NCBI RefSeq assembly: GCF_020180945.1
Contig: NZ_JAIPUL010000001.1
Location: 1,364,001-1,428,000, forward strand
Length of the DNA: 64,000 nt
Source: Lacticaseibacillus kribbianus
GTDB lineage: Bacteria; Bacillota; Bacilli; Lactobacillales; Lactobacillaceae
Direction: 5' to 3'
Part shown: piece after piece, positions 1 through 10,012 of the stretch
Layout: the number at the start of each line of letters is the position of its first letter
How positions within the stretch are numbered: the stretch's first letter is position 1
Notes under the pieces: model-generated
Seen by the model: the letters and a program-made list of their open reading frames with translations, nothing else
Databases searched by the model: none
Told to the model about the DNA's origin: nothing
Made by a program: the position numbers and the translations under genes

Positions 1-2623
1 CAGGGCTCCAGTAAATTTTCAGCTTTTTCTTAGCCCGAGTAATAGCCGTGTAGAGAATATTTTGTGTGATTTTCTCCTCTGTCTCATTTGTAATCACAAT
101 TTTAACTGAATCATATTCTAGTCCTTGTGCTTTATGAATGGAGACAGCATACGCAATTTGGAATGGGACAATAGTAGAATCGTTATCCTGATCATCCTCA
201 TCGGTGCTTCGATATTTATTCACACAAAATGAAATAACTGACTTTCCCGACTCAGACTCTCCAATAAGTTCAAAGTCATATCCACTAGCATCAAACTCAT
301 TCAATGATTCTTCGAGTTCGATTTCAAACCAGATTTGTTGCTGTTCTGGGCGGATGTCAACAATTTTTCCTTTTGAATTATTGTGAATCAAAGGAGAAAA
401 AACGTTGGATTCATTAAATAAAATTGGATCGCCTACTTTATAAGTATTTATTCCCCAATAAATACTCTTAGAAGGATTACTATTTTGCAGAAATCTATTG
501 ATATTGTTAATTCCATAAAGTCCATCGTAATTCAGACACAGAACAATTTCATCGCCTGCGCCGTGCTCAAAGATGGATTCGTCCAATCTCGACACATACC
601 CGTTCTTGACTAATGGTTCTAGAATTGCATCATCAAGTTTGCGGACTCGATCCCAGACAGTCAGCAAATTCTGGTCAGTTGTACGATATGGATTATTCAA
701 TTCAAAAATGGATGTTTCAGGTACAAATTCTTTTGCAATACTAAACCAATTTCCGAAATAGACAGACTCAATCTGATAGATGTCGCCAACAAGGACAAGC
801 AGTTTAAAGTTTGTTTTCTCTAAAACCTGTCGCATATCTTCATTGCTGACGGTACTACACTCATCAATAAAGAGGATATCGCATTCCGGGCGAATGTTCA
901 GTTTCGAAAGAAATTTTGCAATCGTATGGTACTCGCTATTTCCAGCCGTGACTTTTCTGCGAATGTTATCTACAGCTGGATGCGTGTTGGCCAGGTATAT
1001 CTTCGCTTTCTTGGCCCAAAAATTAGAAATATGATTGATTAGCGTAGATTTCCCAGTGCCAGCAGATCCGTAGATCAATGCAACATGGGATTTTGAAAAC
1101 ATCCGCCGAAGAGCCTCTTTCTTGCTCTTATCATCAATTGTATATGCCTCTCTTGATAGCCAAGAATCAACCGATCTCGTATATTGTGATACGCCAGTAG
1201 TCGCTAGCTGCTGTAGTGTTTTGATTATCACAGTGCTATCATCAACATGACTTTTGATGTAGAGATGGTTTTTATATTCTTCAATTCTACGTCCGATGTG
1301 TTTATAGTACAGTGAAGAGTTGTATTTCAAAACCAGCCTATCAATATTTTCGAAGCCATCAATTTTGTTTTTTGGTGTAAATAGCTGTTCCTCTACTTCC
1401 GTGTTGTTTTTAATGTATCTAGTAAACAATTCGTGTTCATGTCCGAAAACGGGAATAGATGCAAACAAATCAGATATTTTCGGGTTATGTCTTCGAAGCG
1501 ATGTGCAATAAGGCATCTCATCAAATGGAATACAGCCATAATCCAAATAAAGATTCGACAGACGGCCGCATTTCTCATTTGAATACTGCCATCTGATAAC
1601 ACGGTTATTCATTCTTAAGAGCAAATATCTTAGTATGTTGGCACCCTGCTTATTACCGACTATAATATTTCGACACTGATCAAGCATTTCGTAAATACTA
1701 ACCGATTGAACACCAGCTGTAACCTGATGTTTTATAGAATCATAGTAAGTTTGGTCGCTGCTCACCAGCTCAGTCAAAGACATCTTGACGCTTGAAAGGT
1801 ATCTCATCAGCTCTTTATACTCATTGGAGTTAGTACTATGTCTCACTCTTGGCCCAAAGATTTCAGACAGATTATCCCACTCACACGGTCGAATTGATAC
1901 ATTATATCCATCGATCACGAGAATGGTCATATTCTTGTGTAGAATACGAATTGTATCAGTATGGAGCGAGAATTTCACGGCATAGTTATCAACAATTTCT
2001 TGTTTCGTAAATGCAATCACTCTATCGAATTTACTTGCATTGGAATTTGCAGCAGTGAAGGTTATCTCATAATATATTCTCTGATCAACGAAAAACGGTT
2101 TTACTTTTTTCACATAATACCGATCATTATAAGTTACCGGGTAACTGCATGAACTCGGATTTTCAATTCTTTCAGCAATTTTTGTAAAATAACTCGAAAG
2201 CTCTGCGTCAGTATTTATTGGAAAATCGCAAATGTTTTCAAGCACTTCAAAATCGAAATTCTTTTTCAGGTACATTTTAATTTTTAGTAGATGCTCGTAG
2301 TATTTGAGCATAAGACGTTCTGAACCATCCTTGTCAAGGGTATAATGCGATACCGATTTCTGTAGCATTTCATGAAATTTATAAAGGAATTGGAGATCAC
2401 CTCGGCGCTGCACATTTTTCAAGGACTGCACATTTAAATTATAGTCATTGGGATCGACATCAAGATCATTAGAGCATACTTTGATCGCAACATATTCTAC
2501 AAAATTACGAACTTGACTGAGAACATTTTGGCTTAAGAGTCCCCTATCAGTCGTAGCCAATCGAGAAATATTGTCGCAAATTACGCTATTTGTGTCTAAA
2601 ATGGCCTTATCCACTTTAAGCAT
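1..2623 (-). CDS. SF1 (RecD/UvrD-like) DNA helicase, 3' end outside window
   Basis: An open frame runs from ATG at 2623 (GAGGA ribosome binding site about 9 bases upstream) to the left edge, so the C-terminus is missing; about 874 codons are visible. Walker A GSAGTGKST lies near residue 520, a Walker B-like LFIDECS near 580, and the late SF1 motifs SIHKAQGLEYDSV and LYTAITRAKKKLK are just before the edge. The frame at the edge matches the frame at the start and at Walker A. The N-terminal 500 residues match no domain I recognise. The gene starts 55 bp after hsdR on the same strand and is probably co-transcribed with hsdMSR. Seen: the motifs. Known: this motif set marks ATP-dependent DNA translocases of the RecD/UvrD type. 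Inferred: a DNA-processing or defence role linked to the RM operon. Confidence 0.8.
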   Translation of the reverse strand, partial: MLKVDKAILDTNSVICDNISRLATTDRGLLSQNVLSQVRNFVEYVAIKVCSNDLDVDPNDYNLNVQSLKNVQRRGDLQFLYKFHEMLQKSVSHYTLDKDGSERLMLKYYEHLLKIKMYLKKNFDFEVLENICDFPINTDAELSSYFTKIAERIENPSSCSYPVTYNDRYYVKKVKPFFVDQRIYYEITFTAANSNASKFDRVIAFTKQEIVDNYAVKFSLHTDTIRILHKNMTILVIDGYNVSIRPCEWDNLSEIFGPRVRHSTNSNEYKELMRYLSSVKMSLTELVSSDQTYYDSIKHQVTAGVQSVSIYEMLDQCRNIIVGNKQGANILRYLLLRMNNRVIRWQYSNEKCGRLSNLYLDYGCIPFDEMPYCTSLRRHNPKISDLFASIPVFGHEHELFTRYIKNNTEVEEQLFTPKNKIDGFENIDRLVLKYNSSLYYKHIGRRIEEYKNHLYIKSHVDDSTVIIKTLQQLATTGVSQYTRSVDSWLSREAYTIDDKSKKEALRRMFSKSHVALIYGSAGTGKSTLINHISNFWAKKAKIYLANTHPAVDNIRRKVTAGNSEYHTIAKFLSKLNIRPECDILFIDECSTVSNEDMRQVLEKTNFKLLVLVGDIYQIESVYFGNWFSIAKEFVPETSIFELNNPYRTTDQNLLTVWDRVRKLDDAILEPLVKNGYVSRLDESIFEHGAGDEIVLCLNYDGLYGINNINRFLQNSNPSKSIYWGINTYKVGDPILFNESNVFSPLIHNNSKGKIVDIRPEQQQIWFEIELEESLNEFDASGYDFELIGESESGKSVISFCVNKYRSTDEDDQDNDSTIVPFQIAYAVSIHKAQGLEYDSVKIVITNETEEKITQNILYTAITRAKKKLKIYWSP

Positions 2624-5355
2624 TTGAATAATTCCTCTTTCCTTCACGACAAAGTGTCCTTTGTCATGATCAATCGGTCAGTCATGATTTACGCTTTGGT
2701 TGAATGCCATCTTCTCGGCCTGTTCCACCACCGTATCTACGGCAGACTTCGTAAAGTCAGGCGGATACCCATACTTGCGCAGCAATCTCTTGACCGCGAT
2801 TCGCATGCTTGCCCGCGCTGACTCGCGCTGTACCCAGTCCGTTCGCTGTGCAGATTCACGCACTTCCTTTACTAGCGCTCTCGCAATCTCTTGCAGCTTA
2901 TCCGCACCTAATTCCTCAGCAGCACGTTTCTCATCGGCTAGCGCGTCATAAAACGCTTTTTCCTCAAGAGACAAGCCAAGATCCTGCCCCTCGGTCTCCG
3001 CCGCTTGCATTGTCTTCGCGAGTTCAATGAGCTTACGAATCACTAATTCGGTTGTCACACCACGCCGATTGTAAGCATCCAACGACGCCTCCAGCATGTC
3101 GCCAAACTTGCGCGATTGAACCAGGTTCATCTTGGTCATTGCCTTGATTTTGCCTTTGAGTAGACGTTCGAGCAGTTTCATCGCTAAACTCTTCTCCGGC
3201 ATTTTTCCAACGCTGTCCAGAAAATCGTCAGAGAGTAAACTTAATTCCGGTCTCTCTAATCCTAGCTCTTCGTACAAATCAATCGGCTTATCTGCAAGGA
3301 CCGACTGATTAACCAGCTGATCAAGCTTCAAGTTTAACTGGCTGTTGCCAATCTTGCGTCTGGAGTCAGTGGCAGTCTGCATCAACTTAATCAACGCGTT
3401 CTTAACCGCTACGAAGAATCCGACTTCCCCAGCAATCGCAACAGCTTGTTCCGTCGTGACAACTAGCGCATGTGCTTTCTGAAGCTGGACAACGGTGTCA
3501 GCAAATCTGTGTTGTTGATCTGGCTGAAGAGCTGCGACAGCGTTGAGCGCTGTGCGAAAGGCCTTCTGACTTGCCTTACGGTCTTCACTGGTGAAGCCAC
3601 TGTAATCAACGTGGTACAGGTAGTCATTCGTGATGATGTCGTATTTCTCCTTCATCAGCGACACAGCCTTGTCCACGTTAATGCCTGTCTGCTCCTGGTC
3701 AGAATCAGAATATTGCTGCAGCGCGGTCTTCAGACTGTCAGCAATCCCAATGTAGTCAACAATCAGACCGCCATCTTTGTCTTTAAAAACGCGGTTAACA
3801 CGGGCAATGGCCTGCATCAGGTTGTGCCCGCGCATCGGTTTATCAATGTACATCGTATTAACCGCAGGAGCGTCAAACCCTGTCAGCCACATGTCGACAA
3901 CAATCACGACCTGGAGCTCATCTCGATCGTCCTTCATTCGCATCTGCAGCTTGCGACGGTCAGCTGCATTCGTGTGGTGTCTGGCAAGCTCCGGTCCATC
4001 AGAGGCGGCGTCGGAAGTCATGATGACCTTTATCTTGCCTCTCATCAAGTCGTCCGAATGCCAATTTGGTCGAATTCTGATAATTTCGTCATAGAGTTTT
4101 ACCGCGTTACGACGTGACATTTCAACGATGATTGACTTGCCAAATTCACGCGCCTGACGCGCCTCAAAATGCTTTACAAAGTGCTTCGCCAGTACTTCCA
4201 AACGGCCTTTCGTACCAGCCAATCGCTCCAGCTTCGTATACTCGGCTCGACGTTTCTGCTCTTCTGTCTCCTCGCCAGCGTTGTACACGCCCGCCTCTTC
4301 CATAACCATCTCGTACTTATGTTGTACTTGGGGATCGAGATCTAACGGAATAATGTGGTTCTCGTAGTATATTCGTACCGTTGCGTGATCACGCACCGCC
4401 GCGGTCATATCGTACACGTCAATATAGTCACCGAACACACCGCGTGTCGACTTATCGCTGAAGTCAATCGGTGTACCGGTAAAACCGATGAACGAAGCGT
4501 TTGGTAATGCTTCTCGCATATATTGCGCGTAACCGTACTTCACCCCGTTCTTGGTAAACTTCGCCTTCAAACCATACTGCGAACGGTGGGCTTCATCAGA
4601 GATCACAATGATGTCAGACCGTGTATTGAGAACCGGCATTCTGTCTTCGTTATCTTCTGGTGTGAACTTCTGAATGGTGGAAAAGACAATACCCCCGCCC
4701 TTTCGCTCCAACAAGTCACGAACTTCCGTGCGCGATTTTGCCTGTTGTGGCGTCTGCCGCAGATAGTCATGTGCTGCAGCAAAAGTCTGCCCTAGTTGGT
4801 CATCAAGATCATTGCGATCATTCACAACCAGAATCGTCGGATTGCCCAGCTTGCGACTGACGATACCCGAGAAGAACACCATTGAAAGGGACTTGCCAGA
4901 ACCTTGTGTATGCCAAACCACCCCGATGCGGTTGCTATCAGGGTTTTGGAGCGTTTTAGCCGCAGCATCGACTGCTTTGTTGACCATGTAGTATTGATGG
5001 TAGGCGGCGAGAACCTTGAAAGTCTTCGCCCCATCAGTCTCAAAAATAATGAAGTTTTGAATCAAGTCTAATACAACGTCACGCTTCATCATGTTCTTGA
5101 TTAGCGTCTCCATTGCATAGACATCCAACTGCTTGTCATCGCGCTGCTCAGGTGATCGCCATTGCATGAAGCGGTCAAAGCCAGCAGACAGGGAACCCGT
5201 TTGCGCATTCACCCCGTCGCTAATGACGAGAATTTCGTTGTAAGCCATGTAGTCAGAAATATCTTGCTTGTAGGTCTGTAACTGGTTAAACGCATCTTCA
5301 ATTCCTACATTAGCATTGGCCTGATTCTTCAATTCAAAAGTTACAAGTGGCAAGC

Positions 5356-5369
5356 CGCTTATAAATATC
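5356..5369. repeat. Target-site duplication, left copy of IS30
   Basis: The 14 bases cgcttataaatatc here are repeated exactly at 6548-6561 on the other side of the IS. Deleting the IS plus one copy rejoins the hsdR reading frame. Confidence 0.85.
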
Positions 5370-6547
5370 CCTCAATTTTCAAGTCAAGTGCAACGATGAT
5401 AACGAATTCTTGATAGTGGTCTAGGCTGTTACGCCATGCATCGGTAGTAATCGCATGGGCGAAGATAGTTCAGAATACGTCTGGGACGATGGTTCAGTGC
5501 GGATTGGACTGCTTGAATTTCAACCAGGGTAACTGCTCTGAGAGACTTCCCTTTCGGGAAGAATTCCCTAAGCAGTCCATTGGCGTTCTCGTTTGTGCCA
5601 CGCTCCCAAGGCGAGTACGGATGTGCGAAGTAAATCTGGGTTCCAACAATCTCTGATAACTTGGCAAACTCGGAACCATTGTCAAAAGTGATACTCTCAA
5701 ATTCCTTGGCCCCGTAGTCGTCGATCGTGTCCTGCAAGGCTTTAAGGCAGGTGTCCGCATGATAGTCAGGAATCTTGACGATGATCTCAGTCCGGCTGTA
5801 CCGTTCTGTGAGCGTCATTAATGCTGGCTCATCAGCTAAGCGAATACCTTTGACCAAGTCGCCTTCCCAATGTCCCACGCCTGTGCGGTCATTCACGGCC
5901 GCAGGACGCAACTCGATTGAGTCGCCGTATATCTTCTTATTCTTGCGCTTGTGGGCGTTCTTATAGCCTTTGATGCGGCGTCGGAGCTTCTTGGGAAGTG
6001 TCATGTTGTCTAGCTCAAGCAGCCCGGCGTCGATGTAGCGATACACAGTTGTCGTTGAAGGGCAAGCCTTGCCCTGGTCGCGATAGAAGTGTACGAAGCT
6101 ATCAACGCTGTGTACGCGCGGCTTACGAGTAAGCTCCCTGGCGAGAGCCTTGAAGAACGCACGGCCGGTCTTAAGAAAGGCGTAGTGACCGGTTCTATCG
6201 CGTTTACGGTCGTGCATGGCTTGGGCAGTTTCCGCAAGATAGACTTGATGCGAGTGACGCTTCGAGTCGAGCTGAGTTACAGATCCACGCGTGATTTCTC
6301 GTGAGATTGTCGCTTTACTGCGATGAAGCTTCTGTGCAATCACGGTCGCGGTGTCACCAGCAGCCTGAAGGGCCTGAATTGTAGCACGGTCGCTAAAACT
6401 GAGTTGTTGGTAATGCTTGTGGGTGTTAGTCTGAGAGTGGGTCATGAAGATTCCTGCTTTCTTGTTTAGCTAGCACTAACAAGAATAGGTCTTCATGGCC
6501 TTTTTGGTCTAGTCGTCAGGGTGTTGCACTTGAATTGTAAACTGGGG
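5370..6547 (-). mobile_element. IS30-family insertion sequence in hsdR
   Basis: The element is 1178 bp with imperfect terminal inverted repeats of about 25 bp (21 of 25 positions match), both ending inward in CAAGTGCAAC. It encodes one transposase in the same orientation as the interrupted hsdR. It is flanked by 14-bp direct repeats (cgcttataaatatc) at 5356-5369 and 6548-6561. The boundaries follow from the match of the repeats and from the restored hsdR frame. Confidence 0.9.
5429..6445 (-). CDS. IS30-family transposase
   Basis: This 338-residue DDE transposase mobilises the surrounding IS. The N-terminus has the IS30-type helix-turn-helix (SFSDRATIQAL to SKATISREI, about residues 15-50). 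The catalytic domain shows HWEGDLVKG (first D), TFDNGSEF (second D) and WERGTNENANGLLREFFPKG (E with the usual IS30 context). Length is normal for the family and no frameshift is evident, so the element may still be active. Known: IS30 enzymes move by a circular or dimer intermediate and often prefer palindromic targets. Confidence 0.95.
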   Translation of the reverse strand: MTHSQTNTHKHYQQLSFSDRATIQALQAAGDTATVIAQKLHRSKATISREITRGSVTQLDSKRHSHQVYLAETAQAMHDRKRDRTGHYAFLKTGRAFFKALARELTRKPRVHSVDSFVHFYRDQGKACPSTTTVYRYIDAGLLELDNMTLPKKLRRRIKGYKNAHKRKNKKIYGDSIELRPAAVNDRTGVGHWEGDLVKGIRLADEPALMTLTERYSRTEIIVKIPDYHADTCLKALQDTIDDYGAKEFESITFDNGSEFAKLSEIVGTQIYFAHPYSPWERGTNENANGLLREFFPKGKSLRAVTLVEIQAVQSALNHRPRRILNYLRPCDYYRCMA

Positions 6548-6561
6548 CGCTTATAAATATC
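6548..6561. repeat. Target-site duplication, right copy of IS30
   Basis: Second copy of cgcttataaatatc, lying inside hsdR codons for the motif DITIFIS. Confidence 0.85.
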
Positions 6562-7011
6562 GTAATATCCGGCCGCCGTATACAATTACCCTGCTCCATC
6601 GTAAACTGGTTAGTCACTACAAAATCATTGGAGTCCACATCGTCGAAATTGATTGGTTTAAGAATATAGGTACGGTCTTGCCCATCTTCAGAAACTTTAA
6701 CTTTTGCACCCTCAACGATTAGCCTATGTAGTTGATGGTTATTAGCCATCAAGTCAGGGCCATCTGTCACCAAATAAAACTGACGGACTGCCTCTTTATA
6801 TATGGCGTCCTTCAGTCCTGGTGTATTGCGTTCTAGAGCGCTTCGCAAGCGTCGGTGCAAAATGACCTGTTTGTGGTCATTGTCACGTTCAGCATCAATG
6901 ACGTCGTTGGGGTCTTTATAGCTTTGACTCCGGTAATCTTGATACCCCAAAAAGACCAGCGCATCGATTGCCTCTAGCTCAACATCTTGTTCGTTTGTAA
7001 ATGATCTGGTG

Positions 7012-8190
7012 TTAGGCATTATTCATCACCGTTTCGATGTTTGATAGGTCGATGTCACCAGCAAGCAGTTTAGGCAAAAGCAAATTACGAAGCTCTGTTA
7101 GCTGCCGATTCTGTCTTTCATTAAGTGATACCTGTTCGAGCATAGGCTTCACCACATCTGTCACTGAAGCAATTTCACCTTTGTCGGGTAAGCCAACTTG
7201 ATAGAGTTCAATGGCCTGCTTATCACCACGTGGCATCTTTGTCCCCTTACTCGTGGTAGTCACATAATCAAAAAATCGATCAGAATACAGTATTCCAAAT
7301 AAGAATTCCGGTGTGACAACCGCACTATCAGCATGGAACGTTAAGACATCATTAGAGGCACCGCCCTTTCGATCAGCAAACCATATCTTTTTGAAATATG
7401 GTCTAATATTGCCGACTAGGATGTCTCCCGGGTCAACAGATCGAACCGACTTCACAGATGGATAGTCCTCTGCAGTGTTTAACCCGCGCTTATTTGCTCG
7501 CAGACTTGTATTTGACACATACGTATCCAACGAAATTTCATCTGTTGAAATATTCGCCTTACGACTACTGCTGAGCAGTGTCTGCAAATCGGTAATCTGT
7601 TCTGCTTTTAACGAAGCCACCATCACTATATTCGATGATAGTTTCAACAAATTACTATTAATCTGCTGATTAAGTTCAATTCTGCTATCTATGGCATCAA
7701 GGATTTGAACCATTCGGAGCTGAAAATCCAGTGTCGGTAATTCCATCCGCATGCTAAGTAGAATTGGAATTCGAATATTGCTTACCGTCGCACCGGTACC
7801 TTCGTTGAAGCCAATTTGATTTTGCATATATGATCCTTGCAAGTAGTAATATAAAAACTCGTTGTTCAATACGTCACTAACTGGCCTCAAACGAAGTGTC
7901 CGTTGTCCTAAAAAATAACGTACATCGTTACGTTTTATGATACCAACTTCACCCATAGGAGCTTCACGAGTTAAAATTACATCACCAACCTCAAGCGTCC
8001 CACGACGTGTCCACTTGTCATATGTTTCTTCAGTTACGCATTTCATTGTATCAGTCAACAAATGACCGTCACGAACGTTCGCAGTTCTAATCATCCTGTA
8101 CTGAGTGTCGTTCTCAGCTACTGGTGCAGTAGAATGCAAAGTATCAACAACTTCAACCACATCGCCCAGACGATAATTTTTAGTTTCCAC
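7012..8190 (-). CDS. hsdS: Type I RM specificity subunit HsdS
   Basis: HsdS binds DNA and sets the methylation and cleavage target of the complex. The product is about 392 residues with two different target-recognition halves, each followed by a conserved helical spacer: IRIPILLSMRMELPTLDFQLRMVQILDAIDSRIELNQ about mid-protein, and MLEQVSLNERQNRQLTELRNLLLPKLLAGDIDL at the end. I prefer the GTG start at 8190 (GAGGG 7-8 bases upstream, 11-bp overlap with hsdM). An ATG at 8211 is in frame but has a weaker upstream site. The end overlaps hsdR by 8 bp, so hsdM-hsdS-hsdR are translationally coupled. With hsdM intact, methylation could continue although hsdR is broken. Confidence 0.9.
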   Translation of the reverse strand: METKNYRLGDVVEVVDTLHSTAPVAENDTQYRMIRTANVRDGHLLTDTMKCVTEETYDKWTRRGTLEVGDVILTREAPMGEVGIIKRNDVRYFLGQRTLRLRPVSDVLNNEFLYYYLQGSYMQNQIGFNEGTGATVSNIRIPILLSMRMELPTLDFQLRMVQILDAIDSRIELNQQINSNLLKLSSNIVMVASLKAEQITDLQTLLSSSRKANISTDEISLDTYVSNTSLRANKRGLNTAEDYPSVKSVRSVDPGDILVGNIRPYFKKIWFADRKGGASNDVLTFHADSAVVTPEFLFGILYSDRFFDYVTTTSKGTKMPRGDKQAIELYQVGLPDKGEIASVTDVVKPMLEQVSLNERQNRQLTELRNLLLPKLLAGDIDLSNIETVMNNA

Positions 8191-9706
8191 TATTAAGCCC
8201 TCGCAATACATTTAGAATCTTCTTCTGAAGCACGTCGCTATCTTCAAATTGATTCTGCAATTCACTGCTTATTTTTTTAATTTCGGCATCAAAGTCTTCA
8301 GCATTCATCTGTTCTTCTTCAACCAAGCCAACATATCGACCCGGCGTAAGAACATAGTCATTTCTTTCAATTTCTTCAAGCTTTGCCGATCTACAGAATC
8401 CCGGAATATCGTCATATTTTTCACCAGAAGTTCCTGTGTATGCATGATAAGTACCCGCAATTTTATCAACATCGTCACGGCTAAACTCCCTGTGAGTACG
8501 GTCAGTCATTGACCCCATTTCACGCGCGTCAATAAATAGCGTCTCACCAGTCCGATCACGCTCACCTACACTTGCCTGATTCATATCAAAAATCCAAACG
8601 GCGACAGGAATCGAAACCGAATAAAACATCTGAGATGGCATCGCCACAATCGCATCCACCTTATGATCCTCAAGTAGTGCCTTACGGATAGCAAGTTCAT
8701 CTTTAACTGATGTGGACAGTGCACCGTTAGCGAGAACAATACCAGCTTTACCATCAGGTGCGAGCTTGCTTAGAATATGTTCAATCCAAGCATAGTTGGC
8801 ATTGCTATTTCCAGGCATTCCCCACTTCCAGCGAGCATCGTCGATAACCTTATCCGCGCCCCAATCTTTGAAATTGAATGGTGGGTTTGCCAGCGCAAAG
8901 TCAAAACGTTCACCACAATGCTGATCATCTAATAACGTGTTAGCATTTCGTGGGCCAAGATTGTTGTCGATACCATGGATTGCCAGGTTCATCTTTGCTA
9001 AACGCCAAGTCGTCGGATTCCATTCTTGACCATAAACAGAAAGGTCAAGTATATTTCCTTGATGTTCGCTTACAAACTCTTCAGACTGGACGAACATTCC
9101 GCCTGAACCACAGCACGGATCATAGATTTTGCCACTGAACGGCTGAATCATATCTACCAACGTTCGAACAATCGAGCGCGGTGTATAGAATTCACCATCA
9201 CCATTGGTTGCAAACTTGCGCAAGAAGAACTCGTAGACGCGCCCCAGCACGTCGTTCTTCCGCGACTCTTCATCCCCAACCTGCACATCAGTAAACAGAT
9301 CAATTACTTCACCGAGCCGTTCCTTAGATAGGTCGTCAGATGCATAGTTCTTTGGCAGCACACCTTTGATGCTGTCATTCTCGTTTTCAATCGAGGTCAT
9401 GGCAGAATCAATAATGGTTCCGACATCTGGCGTTTTGGCTGCCGCCGCTATTACAGACCACCGTGCATTCTCAGGTAACCAGAAAATATTTTTCTCGGCA
9501 TACGCGTCGCGATCTTCAGCGTCTTCTGGGTACTCGGTTGCAACAAGCTCAGCGTGTCGTTCTTCAAATGTGTCAGACACGTACTTGAGAAAAATCAGCC
9601 CTAGCACAACATTCCGGTAAGTCGACTGATCCATAGACCCCCGCAACTTGTCACAGGCTTCCCAAAGCTTATCTTCAATCTTCAGTTCGTTGCTCTTAGC
9701 TGGCAT
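8180..9706 (-). CDS. hsdM: Type I RM adenine methyltransferase HsdM
   Basis: This is an N6-adenine DNA methyltransferase of about 508 residues and the first gene of the operon. The N-terminal helical HsdM domain (LWEACDKLRGSMDQSTYRNVVLGLIFLKY) precedes the SAM-binding motif DPCCGSGGM near residue 200 and the catalytic motif NPPF near 280. The ATG at 9706 has GGAGG upstream (GGAGGAAAATTTG) and beats an in-frame ATG 15 bases earlier. It differs clearly in sequence from the second HsdM in this window (stop at 55010), so the two RM systems are not recent duplicates. Confidence 0.95.
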   Translation of the reverse strand: MPAKSNELKIEDKLWEACDKLRGSMDQSTYRNVVLGLIFLKYVSDTFEERHAELVATEYPEDAEDRDAYAEKNIFWLPENARWSVIAAAAKTPDVGTIIDSAMTSIENENDSIKGVLPKNYASDDLSKERLGEVIDLFTDVQVGDEESRKNDVLGRVYEFFLRKFATNGDGEFYTPRSIVRTLVDMIQPFSGKIYDPCCGSGGMFVQSEEFVSEHQGNILDLSVYGQEWNPTTWRLAKMNLAIHGIDNNLGPRNANTLLDDQHCGERFDFALANPPFNFKDWGADKVIDDARWKWGMPGNSNANYAWIEHILSKLAPDGKAGIVLANGALSTSVKDELAIRKALLEDHKVDAIVAMPSQMFYSVSIPVAVWIFDMNQASVGERDRTGETLFIDAREMGSMTDRTHREFSRDDVDKIAGTYHAYTGTSGEKYDDIPGFCRSAKLEEIERNDYVLTPGRYVGLVEEEQMNAEDFDAEIKKISSELQNQFEDSDVLQKKILNVLRGLNSGN

Positions 9707-10012
9707 CAAATTTTCCTCCAATGGCTTCTCAATAGCTTCATTCTACCTGATTTGGTCATTGAATATTCGGCTTCACGTAAAATTTTACGGCAGGCGCAGC
9801 CTATCTTATTTCGCGACATAGGGTCAGAAATTTTTTCCCGATTCATCCTTTCTCCGAACGTAGTATGGAACACTCAATATAGAAAAGTGGAAGTAAATAT
9901 TAAGGCGAATTTCTTTGTCTCGACCAAAAAAGCCCTGAGTCTCCAAAATAAAAGGAGAACAGGACTTCATGACTACGAGCAAAGTACGTACACTCGGTCT
10001 GCGTGTCTAGTG
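9707..10012. other. Boundary between RM island and GC-rich chromosome
   Basis: About 300 bp without a gene. Composition changes from AT-rich on the left to GC-rich on the right near 9990. It holds an imperfect hairpin (9931-9966) that, read on the minus strand, ends in a T-run and probably terminates the dehydrogenase transcript. No attachment site was recognised. Confidence 0.5.
9926..9966 (-). terminator. Probable terminator of the dehydrogenase gene
   Basis: On the minus strand a stem of about 13 imperfect pairs (AGTCCTGTTCTCC with GGAGACTCAGGGCT) is followed by six T. It lies 47 bp after the stop of the gene ending at 10013. Confidence 0.5.

Larger units (their letters stand above)
2678..7019 (-). 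pseudogene. hsdR: Type I restriction endonuclease HsdR, interrupted by IS30
   Basis: This is the ATP-dependent DNA translocase and nuclease subunit of a type I RM enzyme. The 5' part (7019 to 6548) encodes about 157 residues ending in PDITIFIS, where the PD-(D/E)xK nuclease core begins. The 3' part (5355 to 2678) resumes with GLPLVTFELKNQ and carries Walker A HTQGSGKS, DEAHRSQYG and helicase motifs such as FTGTPI. Joining the parts while removing the IS and one copy of the 14-bp duplication gives 3150 nt, exactly 1050 codons, so the break is due only to the IS. The start overlaps the hsdS stop by 8 bp. As it stands, the nuclease motif is split and restriction should be lost. The 3' part could be translated alone from an internal start, but it would lack the PD residues. 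Confidence 0.92.

Noticed and set aside
3470-4117. Plus-strand frame of 215 codons inside hsdR
   Set aside because: Lies opposite conserved helicase motifs of HsdR and has no credible start or family.
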